Shown: one piece after another, positions 27,868-35,997 of the stretch
Position numbering within the stretch: position 1 is the first letter of the stretch
Layout of the letters: the number at the start of each line of letters is the position of its first letter
Origin: Kocuria varians
Lineage (GTDB): Bacteria > Actinomycetota > Actinomycetes > Actinomycetales > Micrococcaceae
DNA length: 64,000 nucleotides
Assembly (NCBI RefSeq): GCF_006539885.1
Contig: NZ_BJNW01000006.1
Span: 62,001-126,000, forward strand
Direction of reading: 5' to 3'
Translations under genes and position numbers: made by a program
Notes under the pieces: model-generated
Told to the model about the DNA's origin: nothing
What the model saw: the letters and a program-made list of their open reading frames with translations, nothing else
Databases searched by the model: none

Positions 27868-29211
27868 TCAGGCGCCGGCATCCTCGATGGCCTTGGCGAA
27901 GACGCGCAGGCCGTCGCGCAACAGGTCGAAGTCGATGACCAGCGGGGGCAGCAGGCGCACAATGTTGCCGTAGGTGCCGCAGGTCAGAATGGCTACACCC
28001 TTCTCGAGGCAGGTGGCCGCGATCTGCTTGGCCGCCTCCGGGTTCGGGTCCTTGGAACCGGGCTCCACGAACTCCAGCGCAATCATCGCGCCGCGTCCGC
28101 GCAGCTCGCCCACGATCGGGGAGGACTCGGCGAGGGAGCCGAGCTCCTCCTTGATGATCGACTCGATCTCGAGCGCGCGGTCCACGAGGTCCCACTCCTC
28201 GATGGTCTCCAGGGCGCCCAGCGCGGCCGCGCAGGCCACGGGGTTGCCGCCGTAGGTGCCGCCCAGGCCACCGCCGTGCACGGCGTCCATGATCTCGGCA
28301 CGGCCCACCACGCCGGACAGCGGCATGCCGCCGGCGATGCCCTTGGCGAAGGTCACCAGGTCCGGCTCCACGCCCTCGTACTCGGACGCGAACCAGCGGC
28401 CCGCGCGGGCCACGCCGGCCTGCACCTCGTCCGCCACGAACACGGCGCCGTTGTCCCGGCACCAGGAGGACAGCGCGGGCAGGAAGCCCTCGGCGGGGAC
28501 GATGAAGCCGCCCTCACCCTGTATGGGCTCAATGACCACGGCGGCCACGTTCTCCGCGCCCACCTGTTTCTCCACGATGCCCAGCGCGCGGCGGGCGGCC
28601 TCCTCGCCCGTCATGCCCTCCGGAGCCCGGAACGGGTAGGACATGGGAACGCGGTAGACCTCGTTGGCGAACGGTCCGAAGCCCTGCTTGTAGGGCATCA
28701 CCTTGGCGGTCATGGCCATCGTGAGGTTCGTGCGGCCGTGGTAGGCGTGGTCGAAGACGACCACTGCCTGACGCTTCGTGTGCACCCGCGCGATCTTCAC
28801 GGCGTTCTCCACGGCTTCGGAGCCGGAGGTGAACAGCGCGGTGCGCTTTTCGAACGAGCCGGGGGTCAGCTCGGCGATCTTCTCGCCCACGCTCACGTAG
28901 TCCTCGTACGGGGTGACCATGAAGCACGTGTGCGTGAACTTGGCCACGGCGTCCTGCACGCGCGAGACCACCTTGGGTGCGGAGGCACCCACGGAGGTCA
29001 CGGCGATGCCGGAGCCGAGGTCCACGAGCTGGTTGCCGTCCACGTCCCGGATCACGCCGCCGTCCAGCTCGTCCGCGAAGACGGGCAGGGAGGAGGCGAC
29101 GCCAGCCGAGACGGCCTTCTTGCGGCGTTCCGTCAGCGCCTGGGACTTGGGGCCGGGGATGCTGGTCTTGAGCTCGCGCTTCTGAGGGAGCCGGTACTCG
29201 ATGTCTGCCAT
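27868..29211 (-). CDS. gabT: 4-aminobutyrate aminotransferase
   Basis: 447 residues. PLP enzyme that transfers the amino group of GABA to 2-oxoglutarate, giving succinate semialdehyde. FTSGSEAVENAVKIAR and FDHAYHGRTNLTMAMT line the PLP site. EPIQGEGGFIVP and the Asp of VADEVQAG follow, and the Schiff-base Lys is in FAKGIAGG (near 290). GGTYGGNPVACAAALG and the C-terminal LLPPLVI segment are as in GabT. ATG 29211 follows GGAA after the gabD stop, 44 nt away, so gabD-gabT form an operon. Confidence 0.94.
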   Translation of the reverse strand: MADIEYRLPQKRELKTSIPGPKSQALTERRKKAVSAGVASSLPVFADELDGGVIRDVDGNQLVDLGSGIAVTSVGASAPKVVSRVQDAVAKFTHTCFMVTPYEDYVSVGEKIAELTPGSFEKRTALFTSGSEAVENAVKIARVHTKRQAVVVFDHAYHGRTNLTMAMTAKVMPYKQGFGPFANEVYRVPMSYPFRAPEGMTGEEAARRALGIVEKQVGAENVAAVVIEPIQGEGGFIVPAEGFLPALSSWCRDNGAVFVADEVQAGVARAGRWFASEYEGVEPDLVTFAKGIAGGMPLSGVVGRAEIMDAVHGGGLGGTYGGNPVACAAALGALETIEEWDLVDRALEIESIIKEELGSLAESSPIVGELRGRGAMIALEFVEPGSKDPNPEAAKQIAATCLEKGVAILTCGTYGNIVRLLPPLVIDFDLLRDGLRVFAKAIEDAGA

Positions 29212-29255
29212 GTGGGTGTTCCTTTCGTGCAGGGTGCTCGTGCGGAGAGGGCGGA

Positions 29256-30731
29256 TCAGGCCCAGGGAGAGGGCAGGCCCATGTACTGGATTGTGGTGTA
29301 CTCCTCGATGCCCTCGGCGCCGCCCTCCCGGCCCAGGCCGGACTCCTTCACGCCGCCGAACGGCGCGGCCGCGTTGGAGATGACGCCCACGTTCAGGCCC
29401 AGCAGGCCGTACTCGATGCGTTCGCCGATGCGCAGCGCGCGGGAGATGTCCTCCGTGAAGACGTAAGAGGCCAGGCCGTACTCGGTCTTGTTGGCCAGGC
29501 GCACGGCGTCGTCCTCGTCCGTGAACGTGATGACGGGAGCCACGGGACCGAAGATCTCCTCGGTGAACACGCGGCACTCCTCGGTCACGCCGGTGAGCAG
29601 GGTGGGCTCGAAGAAGTAGCCGGGGCCGTCCACGGCCTTGCCGCCCACCACCGCGCGGGCACCCTTGTCCAGGGCGTCCTGCACGAACTCGGCCACGCTG
29701 TCGCGGGCCTTCTTCTCCACCAGGGGGCCCACGGTCGAGTCCTCGTCCAGGCCGTTGCCGGGCTTGAGCGCGGCGAGCTTTGCGGCGAACTTCTGCGAGA
29801 ACTCCTCAGCCACGGACTCGTGCACCAGGAAGCGGTTGGCCGCGGTGCAGGCCTCGCCCATGTTGCGCATCTTCGCGGCCATCGCGCCGTCCACGGCCTT
29901 GTCCAGGTCCGCGTCCTCGAAGACGATGAACGGCCCGTTGCCGCCCAGCTCCATGGAGGTGCGCAGCACGTGGTCCGTGGCGGTCTTCATGAGCTGCTTG
30001 CCCACCGGGGTGGAGCCCGTGAAGGAAACCTTGCGCAGGCGCGGGTCCTCCATGATGGGCCCGGACACGTTGGACGCGGACGCGGAGGAGACCACGTTGA
30101 GCACGCCCGCGGGCAGCCCGGCCTCGACCAGGAGCTTCGCGAAGAACTGTGAGGTCAGCGGGGTCAGGCGCGCGGGCTTGAGGATCATGGTGCACCCGGC
30201 GGCCACGGCGGGCGCGACCTTGCGCGTGGCCATGGCCAGCGGGAAATTCCACGGGGTGATCAGCAGGCACGGGCCCACGGGCTTGTGGGTCACGATCATC
30301 TTGAGGTTGCCCTCGGGGGTGCTCGCGTAGCGGCCGTAGTGGCGCACGGCCTCCTCCGAGAACCAGCGCAGGAACTCGCCGCCGTAGACAACCTCTCCCT
30401 GGGCCTCCTTGAAGGGCTTGCCCATCTCGAGCGTCATCAGCAGGGCGAGGTCGTCCTTGTGCTCCTGCACGAGGTCGAAGGCGCGGCGCAGGATGTCCGA
30501 GCGCTCGCGGGTGCTCGTGCGGGCCCACGACTCCTGGGCGTCCGCGGCGGCGTCCATGGCCGCGCGGGAGTCGTCCTCGGTCGCCGAGGCAAGCGTGGCG
30601 AGCACCTCGCCGGTCGCCGGGTTCTCGACGTCGAACGTGCCGCCGTCCGAGGCGTCCCGCCACTCGCCGTTGATCAGCAGACCCTTGGGGGTCGCCTCGA
30701 GGACCTCCGACACCTTGTCTTTGATGCTCAC
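29256..30731 (-). CDS. gabD: Succinate-semialdehyde dehydrogenase
   Basis: 491 residues. Oxidises succinate semialdehyde to succinate with NAD(P), the second step of GABA breakdown. The catalytic Cys is in GEACTAAN (near 295), the general base Glu in MELGGNGPF (near 261), and the cofactor loop FTGSTPVGK (near 236). TPWNFPLAMATRKVAPA and EEIFGPVAP are standard. GTG 30731 follows AAGGAA; longer upstream frames lack coding character. First gene of the gabD-gabT unit. Promoter TACGAT (30809-30814) and an imperfect palindrome (30749-30778) lie upstream. Confidence 0.93.
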   Translation of the reverse strand: MSIKDKVSEVLEATPKGLLINGEWRDASDGGTFDVENPATGEVLATLASATEDDSRAAMDAAADAQESWARTSTRERSDILRRAFDLVQEHKDDLALLMTLEMGKPFKEAQGEVVYGGEFLRWFSEEAVRHYGRYASTPEGNLKMIVTHKPVGPCLLITPWNFPLAMATRKVAPAVAAGCTMILKPARLTPLTSQFFAKLLVEAGLPAGVLNVVSSASASNVSGPIMEDPRLRKVSFTGSTPVGKQLMKTATDHVLRTSMELGGNGPFIVFEDADLDKAVDGAMAAKMRNMGEACTAANRFLVHESVAEEFSQKFAAKLAALKPGNGLDEDSTVGPLVEKKARDSVAEFVQDALDKGARAVVGGKAVDGPGYFFEPTLLTGVTEECRVFTEEIFGPVAPVITFTDEDDAVRLANKTEYGLASYVFTEDISRALRIGERIEYGLLGLNVGVISNAAAPFGGVKESGLGREGGAEGIEEYTTIQYMGLPSPWA

Positions 30732-30748
30732 TCCTGTTCCTTTCTGGG

Positions 30749-30778
30749 ACTGCACACCGCAGTGACGGCGTGCAGTCT
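30749..30778. promoter_or_regulatory. Candidate operator: 12-bp imperfect palindrome upstream of gabD
   Basis: GACTGCACACCG and CGGCGTGCAGTC match as inverted repeats at 11 of 12 positions around a 6-nt spacer. The site lies between the predicted gabD promoter and its start, where a repressor would block transcription. No regulator gene is adjacent. Confidence 0.45.
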
Positions 30779-30808
30779 CGTGCATCGAGAGCACAGTGGT
30801 TTTGGTCC

Positions 30809-30814
30809 ATCGTA
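30809..30814 (-). promoter_or_regulatory. gabD: -10 box TACGAT of gabD
   Basis: TAnnnT hexamer on the minus strand; leader of about 70 nt to GTG 30731 containing the palindrome 30749-30778 and AAGGAA. Confidence 0.4.
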
Positions 30815-30884
30815 TGCCCGTGGGCACGGCGCACACAGGTCTCGGTCGCTCCGTGACTTCCGTGCACGCGCGGCCCCGAGGGGG

Positions 30885-30946
30885 CGACGACGCCGCCGCG
30901 CGGCTCGCGCGCCCGGCAGCCCCGAGGCGGCGGGGCGGCGTCGTCG
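30885..30946. repeat. 13-bp inverted pair of the dispersed 12-mer
   Basis: CGACGACGCCGCC (30885-30897) and its exact reverse complement (30934-30946) are separated by 36 nt. Because the flanking genes diverge, this is not a place where a terminator is expected. Confidence 0.65.
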
Positions 30947-31027
30947 GAACCGCCGCGGGGCGGGAGCCCGGGCGGCCGTCCCTCTCGCCGAGGGCGAACC
31001 CCTCTGCCGGCCGCGTGTGACGCGCCT

Positions 31028-31033
31028 TATCCT
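31028..31033 (+). promoter_or_regulatory. -10 box TATCCT, leaderless start of aldehyde dehydrogenase
   Basis: TATCCT ends 6 nt before ATG 31040. Confidence 0.55.
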
Positions 31034-31039
31034 GAAGGC

Positions 31040-32419
31040 ATGGCTTACGCAACGATCAACCCGGCAACGGGTGAAACCGTCAAGGAATTCGAGACCGCCT
31101 CGGACCAGGAGGTGCGCGACGCCGTGGCCCGCTCCGCCCAGGAGTACAAGAGCTGGCGCAACGTGCCCGTGACCGAGCGCGCCGCGCTGATGCACAGGAT
31201 GGCCGAGCTCTACCGCGAGCGGCAGGACGAGCTGGCCGCGCTGATCACGCTGGAGATGGGCAAGCCCGCCAAGCAGGCCGTCGGCGAGGTGCAGCTCGTG
31301 GCCTCGATCTACGACTACTACGCGGACAACGCGGAGGAGTTCATGAAGGGCCGTGCCCTCACCCCGTCCACCGGGGGCGAGGCACGCGTGGTCCTGGACT
31401 CCACGGGCGTGCTGCTCGGGATCATGCCGTGGAACTTCCCGTACTACCAGGTGGCCCGTTTCGCGGCCCCGAACGTGATGCTGGGCAACACGATCCTGCT
31501 CAAGCACGCCGGCAGCGTGCCGCAGTCCGCGCTCGTGCAGGAGCAGCTCTTCCGGGACGCGGGCTTCCCTGAGGACGTCTACATCAACCTCTTCGCCTCG
31601 AGCGACCAGATCGCGGAGATCGTGATCCCGGACCCCGCCGTGCAGGGCGTCTCCCTGACCGGCTCCGAGCGCGCGGGCGCCTCCGTGGCGGCCACCGCCG
31701 GCAAGAACCTCAAGAAGGTCGTGCTGGAGCTGGGCGGCTCGGACCCGTTCATCGTGCTGGACGACCAGAACCTGGAGCGCACCGTCAAGAACGCGGTGGC
31801 CGGTCGCATGGGCAACAGCGGCCAGGCGTGCACCAACTCCAAGCGCTTCATCGTGCTGGAGGAGGCCTACGACTCCTTCCTGGAGAACTTCGCGCAGGCC
31901 GTCCGTGGCCTCGCCCCGGGCGATCCCACGAACGAGAAGACCTACGTGGGGCCGCTGAGCTCCGTGGGCGCCCGTGACGAGATCATGGAGCAGGTCCAGG
32001 ACGCCGTGGACAAGGGTGCCACCGTCCTGGCGGGCGGCAAGAAGCTCGATCAGCCCGGCGCCTGGATGGAGCCCACCGTGCTCGCGGACGTCACCCCGGA
32101 GATGCGCGCCTACGCGGAGGAGATCTTCGGCCCCGTGGCCGTGGTCTACAAGGTCAAGGACGCGGACGAGGCCGTGGAGCTCGCCAACTCCTCGTCCTTC
32201 GGCCTGGGCGGTGCCGTGTTCGGCGCGGACGAGGACGCCGCCACGGAGATCGCGCAGCGCGTGGACTCCGGCATGGTCTTCGTCAACTCCCCGGCCACCA
32301 CGGCCCCTGACCTGCCCTTCGGCGGCGTCAAGCGCTCCGGTGTGGGCCGCGAGCTGGGCCCGTTCGGCATCGAGGAGTTCGCCAACAAGAAGCTGATCCA
32401 CACGGCCAAGAAGAAGTAG
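31040..32419 (+). CDS. NAD(P)-dependent aldehyde dehydrogenase, succinate-semialdehyde type
   Basis: 459 residues. Short SSADH-type member of the ALDH superfamily. The opening AYATINPATGETVKEFE is typical of GabD1-like enzymes. The general base Glu is in LELGGSDPF (near 230) and the catalytic Cys in GQACTNSKRF (near 264). MPWNFPYYQV, FGPVAVVYKV and FVNSPATTAPDLPFGGVKRSG agree. It is divergent from gabD, so the locus has two enzymes for the same or related semialdehydes. Only about half the residues are shared with the gabD product, and this one may favour NADP or other short aldehydes. Leaderless ATG start. Confidence 0.9.
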   Translation: MAYATINPATGETVKEFETASDQEVRDAVARSAQEYKSWRNVPVTERAALMHRMAELYRERQDELAALITLEMGKPAKQAVGEVQLVASIYDYYADNAEEFMKGRALTPSTGGEARVVLDSTGVLLGIMPWNFPYYQVARFAAPNVMLGNTILLKHAGSVPQSALVQEQLFRDAGFPEDVYINLFASSDQIAEIVIPDPAVQGVSLTGSERAGASVAATAGKNLKKVVLELGGSDPFIVLDDQNLERTVKNAVAGRMGNSGQACTNSKRFIVLEEAYDSFLENFAQAVRGLAPGDPTNEKTYVGPLSSVGARDEIMEQVQDAVDKGATVLAGGKKLDQPGAWMEPTVLADVTPEMRAYAEEIFGPVAVVYKVKDADEAVELANSSSFGLGGAVFGADEDAATEIAQRVDSGMVFVNSPATTAPDLPFGGVKRSGVGRELGPFGIEEFANKKLIHTAKKK

Positions 32420-32444
32420 CCACCGCGCTCGCCGCGCCGTGACC

Positions 32445-32478
32445 GCCGCCCCCGCACCTCCCGAGGTACGGGGGCGGC
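32445..32478. terminator. Bidirectional terminator, aldehyde dehydrogenase / amidohydrolase
   Basis: GCCGCCCCCG (32445-32454) pairs exactly with CGGGGGCGGC (32469-32478); inner ACCT/AGGT pairs close a CCCG loop. It lies between converging genes. The right arm runs into GGCGTCGT, a partial 12-mer. Confidence 0.7.
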
Positions 32479-32514
32479 GTCGTGCCCGGACAGGACGCCG
32501 CCCCCGCGGCGGCG

Positions 32515-34143
32515 TCAGTCCTCGCGCTGGTAGCGGATCTGGGCGCCCACCACGGTGGCCTCCACCACGGTGTCCCGCACGGCCTCCGCGTCCTCGGCGA
32601 AGACGTCCCGGTCCACGCTCACGAAGTCCGCGAGCATCCCGGGGGCCAGGCAGCCCTTGAGGTTCTCCTCGTAGGAGGCGCGGGCCACGGCGTGCGTGTA
32701 GCAGCGCACCGCGTCCGCCCGGGGGACCGTCTCGTGCGGCTGCCACCCGCCCACGGGGAGACCGTCCCGGGTGCGGGTGATCGCGGCGTGGATGCCGTGG
32801 AACGGGTTGGGGTCCTCCACCGGGGCGTCCGAGCCGAAGACGGTCTCCACGTCCGCCTCGCGCAGGGTGTTCCACCCGTAGGCCACGAGGTCGCGGTCCT
32901 CCAGGAACCCGTTGAGGGGGATGTCCGTGGTGCAGTGCATGGGCTGCATGGAGGCGGTGACCCCGAGCTCCCGCAGCCGGGGGACGTCGCCGGGCTTGAG
33001 GTACTGGGCGTGCTCGATCCGGTGCCGCAGTCCGAACGCGCGGGCCATGGACTGGCTGCGGGCGATCGCGTCCAGCGCCTCGGTGGCGGCCTGGTCCCCG
33101 ATGGCGTGCACCGCCGCGGCGATCCCGGCCGAGGCCGCCGTGCGGATCCAGTGCTCCAGCTCCTCGGGCTCCATGACCGCCATGCCGTGGTCGTGGGTGC
33201 CCGGCCACGCCTGGGACATGTGGCACGTGTGGGAGCCCAGGGCGCCGTCCGCGAAGAGCTTGAGAGGGCCCATGGAGATCCACTCGTCCCCGGAGTGCGT
33301 GCGGATCCCGCGCTGGATGAAGTCCTGGATCTGCTCCTGCCGCAGGATCTTGTGCACGCGGATGTCCAGGTCCCCGCGCTCGTGCAGCTTGCGGTAGGCG
33401 TTGAGGCAGTCCACGCCGTCGATGTCGTGGATGGAGGTGATGCCGCGCTTGAGCAGCTCGCGCTGGCCGAGCGGCAGGTAGGAGTCGATGCTCCCGGAGA
33501 CGTCCGACTGCATGAGCCCGTCCCGGATGGGGATGGCCGCGGCCTCTTTAAGCACTCCGGTCAGCTCGCCGTGCTCGTCCCGCTCGAACTCCCCGCCGTC
33601 CGGGTCCTTCACGGTGCGGTCCAGGCCGAGCTCCTGCAGCGCGCGGGAGTTCAGCCACAGGGTGTGCAGGTCCAGGGAGCTCAGGGCCACGGGGATGTCC
33701 GGGGCCACCGAGTCCAGCACGCGGCGGTCAGGGCGCTCGGGGGTGGTCCACGCGTTGATGTTCCACTGCCCGCCGAAGATCCAGGTCACGGTGGGATCCG
33801 CCCGGGCCTGCTCCACGAAGGGCCGCAGCACGGCCATGGCCTCGTCCAGGGTGGTGCAGTGGCGCATGTCCGGCTCGATCAGCGAGCGCGAGTACATGGC
33901 GGAGTGGATGTGCCCGTCACCCATGCCCGGCAGGACATATGTCCCGCCCAGGTCGGTGCGCTCCGTGCCGAGCGGCGCGAGGTCCCGCAGCTCCCGGTAG
34001 TCGCCGACCGCCACGATCCGGTCCTCGGAGGTGAGGATCGTGTTGGGGTGGGGCATCTCGTGGGAGTGCCACCGCCCCTGCGGGGTCCAGCCGGTGGCCG
34101 GGTTCATGGCGTGGACCGTGGCGTTGTGGAACAGGCGGTGCAT
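32515..34143 (-). CDS. YtcJ-type metal-dependent amidohydrolase
   Basis: 542 residues. TIM-barrel amidohydrolase of the YtcJ/NfdA-like family, hydrolysing an amide- or N-formyl-like bond of unknown substrate. Metal ligands are visible in GMGDGHIHS (near 70-78), the Lys/Asp region FADGALGSHTCHM, HAIGDQA, LRHRIEHAQY and the late Asp in FGSDAPV. ATG 34143 follows GAGGAG. It is the last gene of a three-gene minus-strand set (37674 to 32515) with the ThDP enzyme and a second YtcJ-type protein. No signal peptide, so cytosolic. Confidence 0.88.
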   Translation of the reverse strand: MHRLFHNATVHAMNPATGWTPQGRWHSHEMPHPNTILTSEDRIVAVGDYRELRDLAPLGTERTDLGGTYVLPGMGDGHIHSAMYSRSLIEPDMRHCTTLDEAMAVLRPFVEQARADPTVTWIFGGQWNINAWTTPERPDRRVLDSVAPDIPVALSSLDLHTLWLNSRALQELGLDRTVKDPDGGEFERDEHGELTGVLKEAAAIPIRDGLMQSDVSGSIDSYLPLGQRELLKRGITSIHDIDGVDCLNAYRKLHERGDLDIRVHKILRQEQIQDFIQRGIRTHSGDEWISMGPLKLFADGALGSHTCHMSQAWPGTHDHGMAVMEPEELEHWIRTAASAGIAAAVHAIGDQAATEALDAIARSQSMARAFGLRHRIEHAQYLKPGDVPRLRELGVTASMQPMHCTTDIPLNGFLEDRDLVAYGWNTLREADVETVFGSDAPVEDPNPFHGIHAAITRTRDGLPVGGWQPHETVPRADAVRCYTHAVARASYEENLKGCLAPGMLADFVSVDRDVFAEDAEAVRDTVVEATVVGAQIRYQRED

Positions 34144-34267
34144 GGCGGAACTCCTCGTGGTGCGCCGGGCACGGTGGGGCCCCGGCAGCCGCAGATCGTC
34201 ACGCACCACCCTACGACGCCGCGGCGGCGGGCCGGCGGGCCGCGGGTCACTTCCGTTGCGAGGACGG

Positions 34268-35914
34268 CTACATGCCCGGCAGCAGCTTCGCGGGGTCCGC
34301 GACCACGTGCACCACGGCCGGAATGCGGTCCTCGGTGACCGCGCGGACGGCCTCGGCGAGCACGGACTCGATGTCCTCGTTGCGCTCGAGCCGCGCCCCG
34401 AAGGCCCCGTAGCCGCGGGCCACGGTCGCGAAGTCCGGGTTGGACAGCTGCGTGCCGGAGACCCTGCCCGGGTAGTGGTTCTCCTGGTGGGCGCGGATGG
34501 TGCCGTACTGGCCGTTGTCCACCACGAGGATCAGCGGGTGAGCACCGTACTGCCGGGCGGTCGCGAGCTCCTGGGAGTTCATGAGGAACTCGCCGTCCCC
34601 GGAGACCGAGAGCACGAAGCGTTCCGGCTGCTGCAGGGACACGGAGACCGCGCCGGGCACCGAGTAGCCCATGGTGCCGTTGCGCACCGAGAGCTGCGAG
34701 GGGAACGGGCCGGTGGGCAGGTACGTGTTCGCCCACGCGGTGTGGTTGCCGGAGCCGTAGACCACGGCCGTGTCCGCGGGCAGGTGGGGGATCAGAGCCT
34801 TCATCACGAGCTCCATGTCCGCGGTGCCGGCGACGTTGTTCCCCGCGGTGGCCGGGATCTCGAAGCGCTTGCGGCGGGCGGCCACGGGCGCCTCCAGCCA
34901 CGCTGACCAGTCCGGGTGCGCCCCGAGCTCCAGCTGCGCCAGGGCGCGGCCGAACGCCACGGGAGAGGCGAGCACCTGCCGGGTCACCGCCCCGGAGTGC
35001 TGGCGCAGCGAGGGGTCGATGTTCACGAGCCAGTTCACGGCGGCGGGGTCCTGGCGCACCGTGAAACCGTCCGTGGGGATGTCCGAGAGAGTCCCGCCGA
35101 TCACCAGCAGCACGTCCGCGTTCTCCAGGACGTCCACGGTCCCCCTGCTGCGGCCGTAGCCGGTCTCGCCCGCGTTGACGGGGGAGGTGCCCGGCACGCG
35201 GTCCGCCGCGCGCCAGTCCGAGACCACGGGGATCCCGTGGCGCTCGGCGAAGGCGGTGACCTGTTCGGCCGCCGCCGGCGTCCAGCGCGGGCCGCCCACG
35301 AGGATCGCGGGGCGGGACGCCCCCTCCAGCGCAGCGCGCAGGTCCTCGAGGTCCTCCGCGCCCACGGCGCCGTCCGTCACCGGGATCGGCGCCACCACGG
35401 GCGCCTCTGTGAGCCGCGTGATGACGTCCTCCGGCAGGCCCACCACCACGGGGCCGGGGCGGCCGGAGCGGGCCGCGAAGAACGCCTGCGCCACGTACTC
35501 GGAGGCCCGGTCCGGGTCGTCCAGGACCATGACGCGCTTGGCCTGCGTGCCGAACCACTGGTGCGGGTCGAACTCCTGGAACGCCTCCCGCTCACGGTGC
35601 GCCACGGGCACCAGGCCCACGAAGAGCACCAGGGGAGTGGAGTCCTGCCAGGCCAGGTGCACGCCCACGAACGCGTTGGAAGCGCCCGGCCCCCGGGTCA
35701 CCATGGCCACGCCCGGTCGGCCCGTGAGCTTGCCGTACGCCTCCGCCATGTAGGTCACACCGCCCTCCTGGCGGCACACCACGTTCTGCACGTCCGAGTC
35801 GTAGAGCCCGTCCAGCACGTCCAGGTAGCTCTCCCCGGGGACGGTGAAGACCCGTTCCACCCCGTGGGCCTCCAGGGAGCGGACGATGAGGTGGCCGGCG
35901 GACTGCTCGGTCAT
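34268..35914 (-). CDS. Thiamine-diphosphate-dependent enzyme, acetolactate-synthase-like
   Basis: 548 residues with the three domains of the acetohydroxyacid synthase/benzoylformate decarboxylase family. The catalytic Glu is in PGESYLDVLDG (near 28). The middle FAD/NAD-like domain includes PAILVGGPRWTP, and the ThDP motif GDGEFLMNSQ...DNGQYG lies near 438-465. It is not accompanied by an ilvN-type regulatory subunit. It sits between two amidohydrolases, which argues for a catabolic 2-oxoacid reaction rather than branched-chain amino acid synthesis. Exact reaction unknown. Starts at ATG 35914; stop 124 nt before the next gene. Confidence 0.87.
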   Translation of the reverse strand: MTEQSAGHLIVRSLEAHGVERVFTVPGESYLDVLDGLYDSDVQNVVCRQEGGVTYMAEAYGKLTGRPGVAMVTRGPGASNAFVGVHLAWQDSTPLVLFVGLVPVAHREREAFQEFDPHQWFGTQAKRVMVLDDPDRASEYVAQAFFAARSGRPGPVVVGLPEDVITRLTEAPVVAPIPVTDGAVGAEDLEDLRAALEGASRPAILVGGPRWTPAAAEQVTAFAERHGIPVVSDWRAADRVPGTSPVNAGETGYGRSRGTVDVLENADVLLVIGGTLSDIPTDGFTVRQDPAAVNWLVNIDPSLRQHSGAVTRQVLASPVAFGRALAQLELGAHPDWSAWLEAPVAARRKRFEIPATAGNNVAGTADMELVMKALIPHLPADTAVVYGSGNHTAWANTYLPTGPFPSQLSVRNGTMGYSVPGAVSVSLQQPERFVLSVSGDGEFLMNSQELATARQYGAHPLILVVDNGQYGTIRAHQENHYPGRVSGTQLSNPDFATVARGYGAFGARLERNEDIESVLAEAVRAVTEDRIPAVVHVVADPAKLLPGM

Positions 35915-35997
35915 GAGGTCTCCTGTCTGACCGGCCCGGGGGTGACCCGGGCCACACGTGGCGCTGATCCCGCGAGCCTACCCGCCGGGCGGCGCGG

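Larger units (their letters stand above)
30732..31039. promoter_or_regulatory. Divergent control region between gabD and second aldehyde dehydrogenase
   Basis: 308 bp with promoters for both directions: minus-strand TACGAT (30809-30814) for gabD and TATCCT (31028-31033) for the plus-strand gene. It also holds the palindrome 30749-30778, a second small palindrome TCTCG-TGCAT-CGAGA (30776-30790), and a 13-bp inverted pair made of the repeated 12-mer (30885-30946). Confidence 0.55.

Noticed and set aside
30776-31039. Open frame continuing upstream of gabD to 31052
   Set aside because: Translation is low-complexity Arg/Ala/Pro, overlaps the divergent promoter region, and the family N-terminus aligns with GTG 30731.
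34268-35914. ilvB, the biosynthetic acetolactate synthase
   Set aside because: No ilvN or ilvC neighbour, and the flanking amidohydrolases point to catabolism; family membership alone does not support the symbol.
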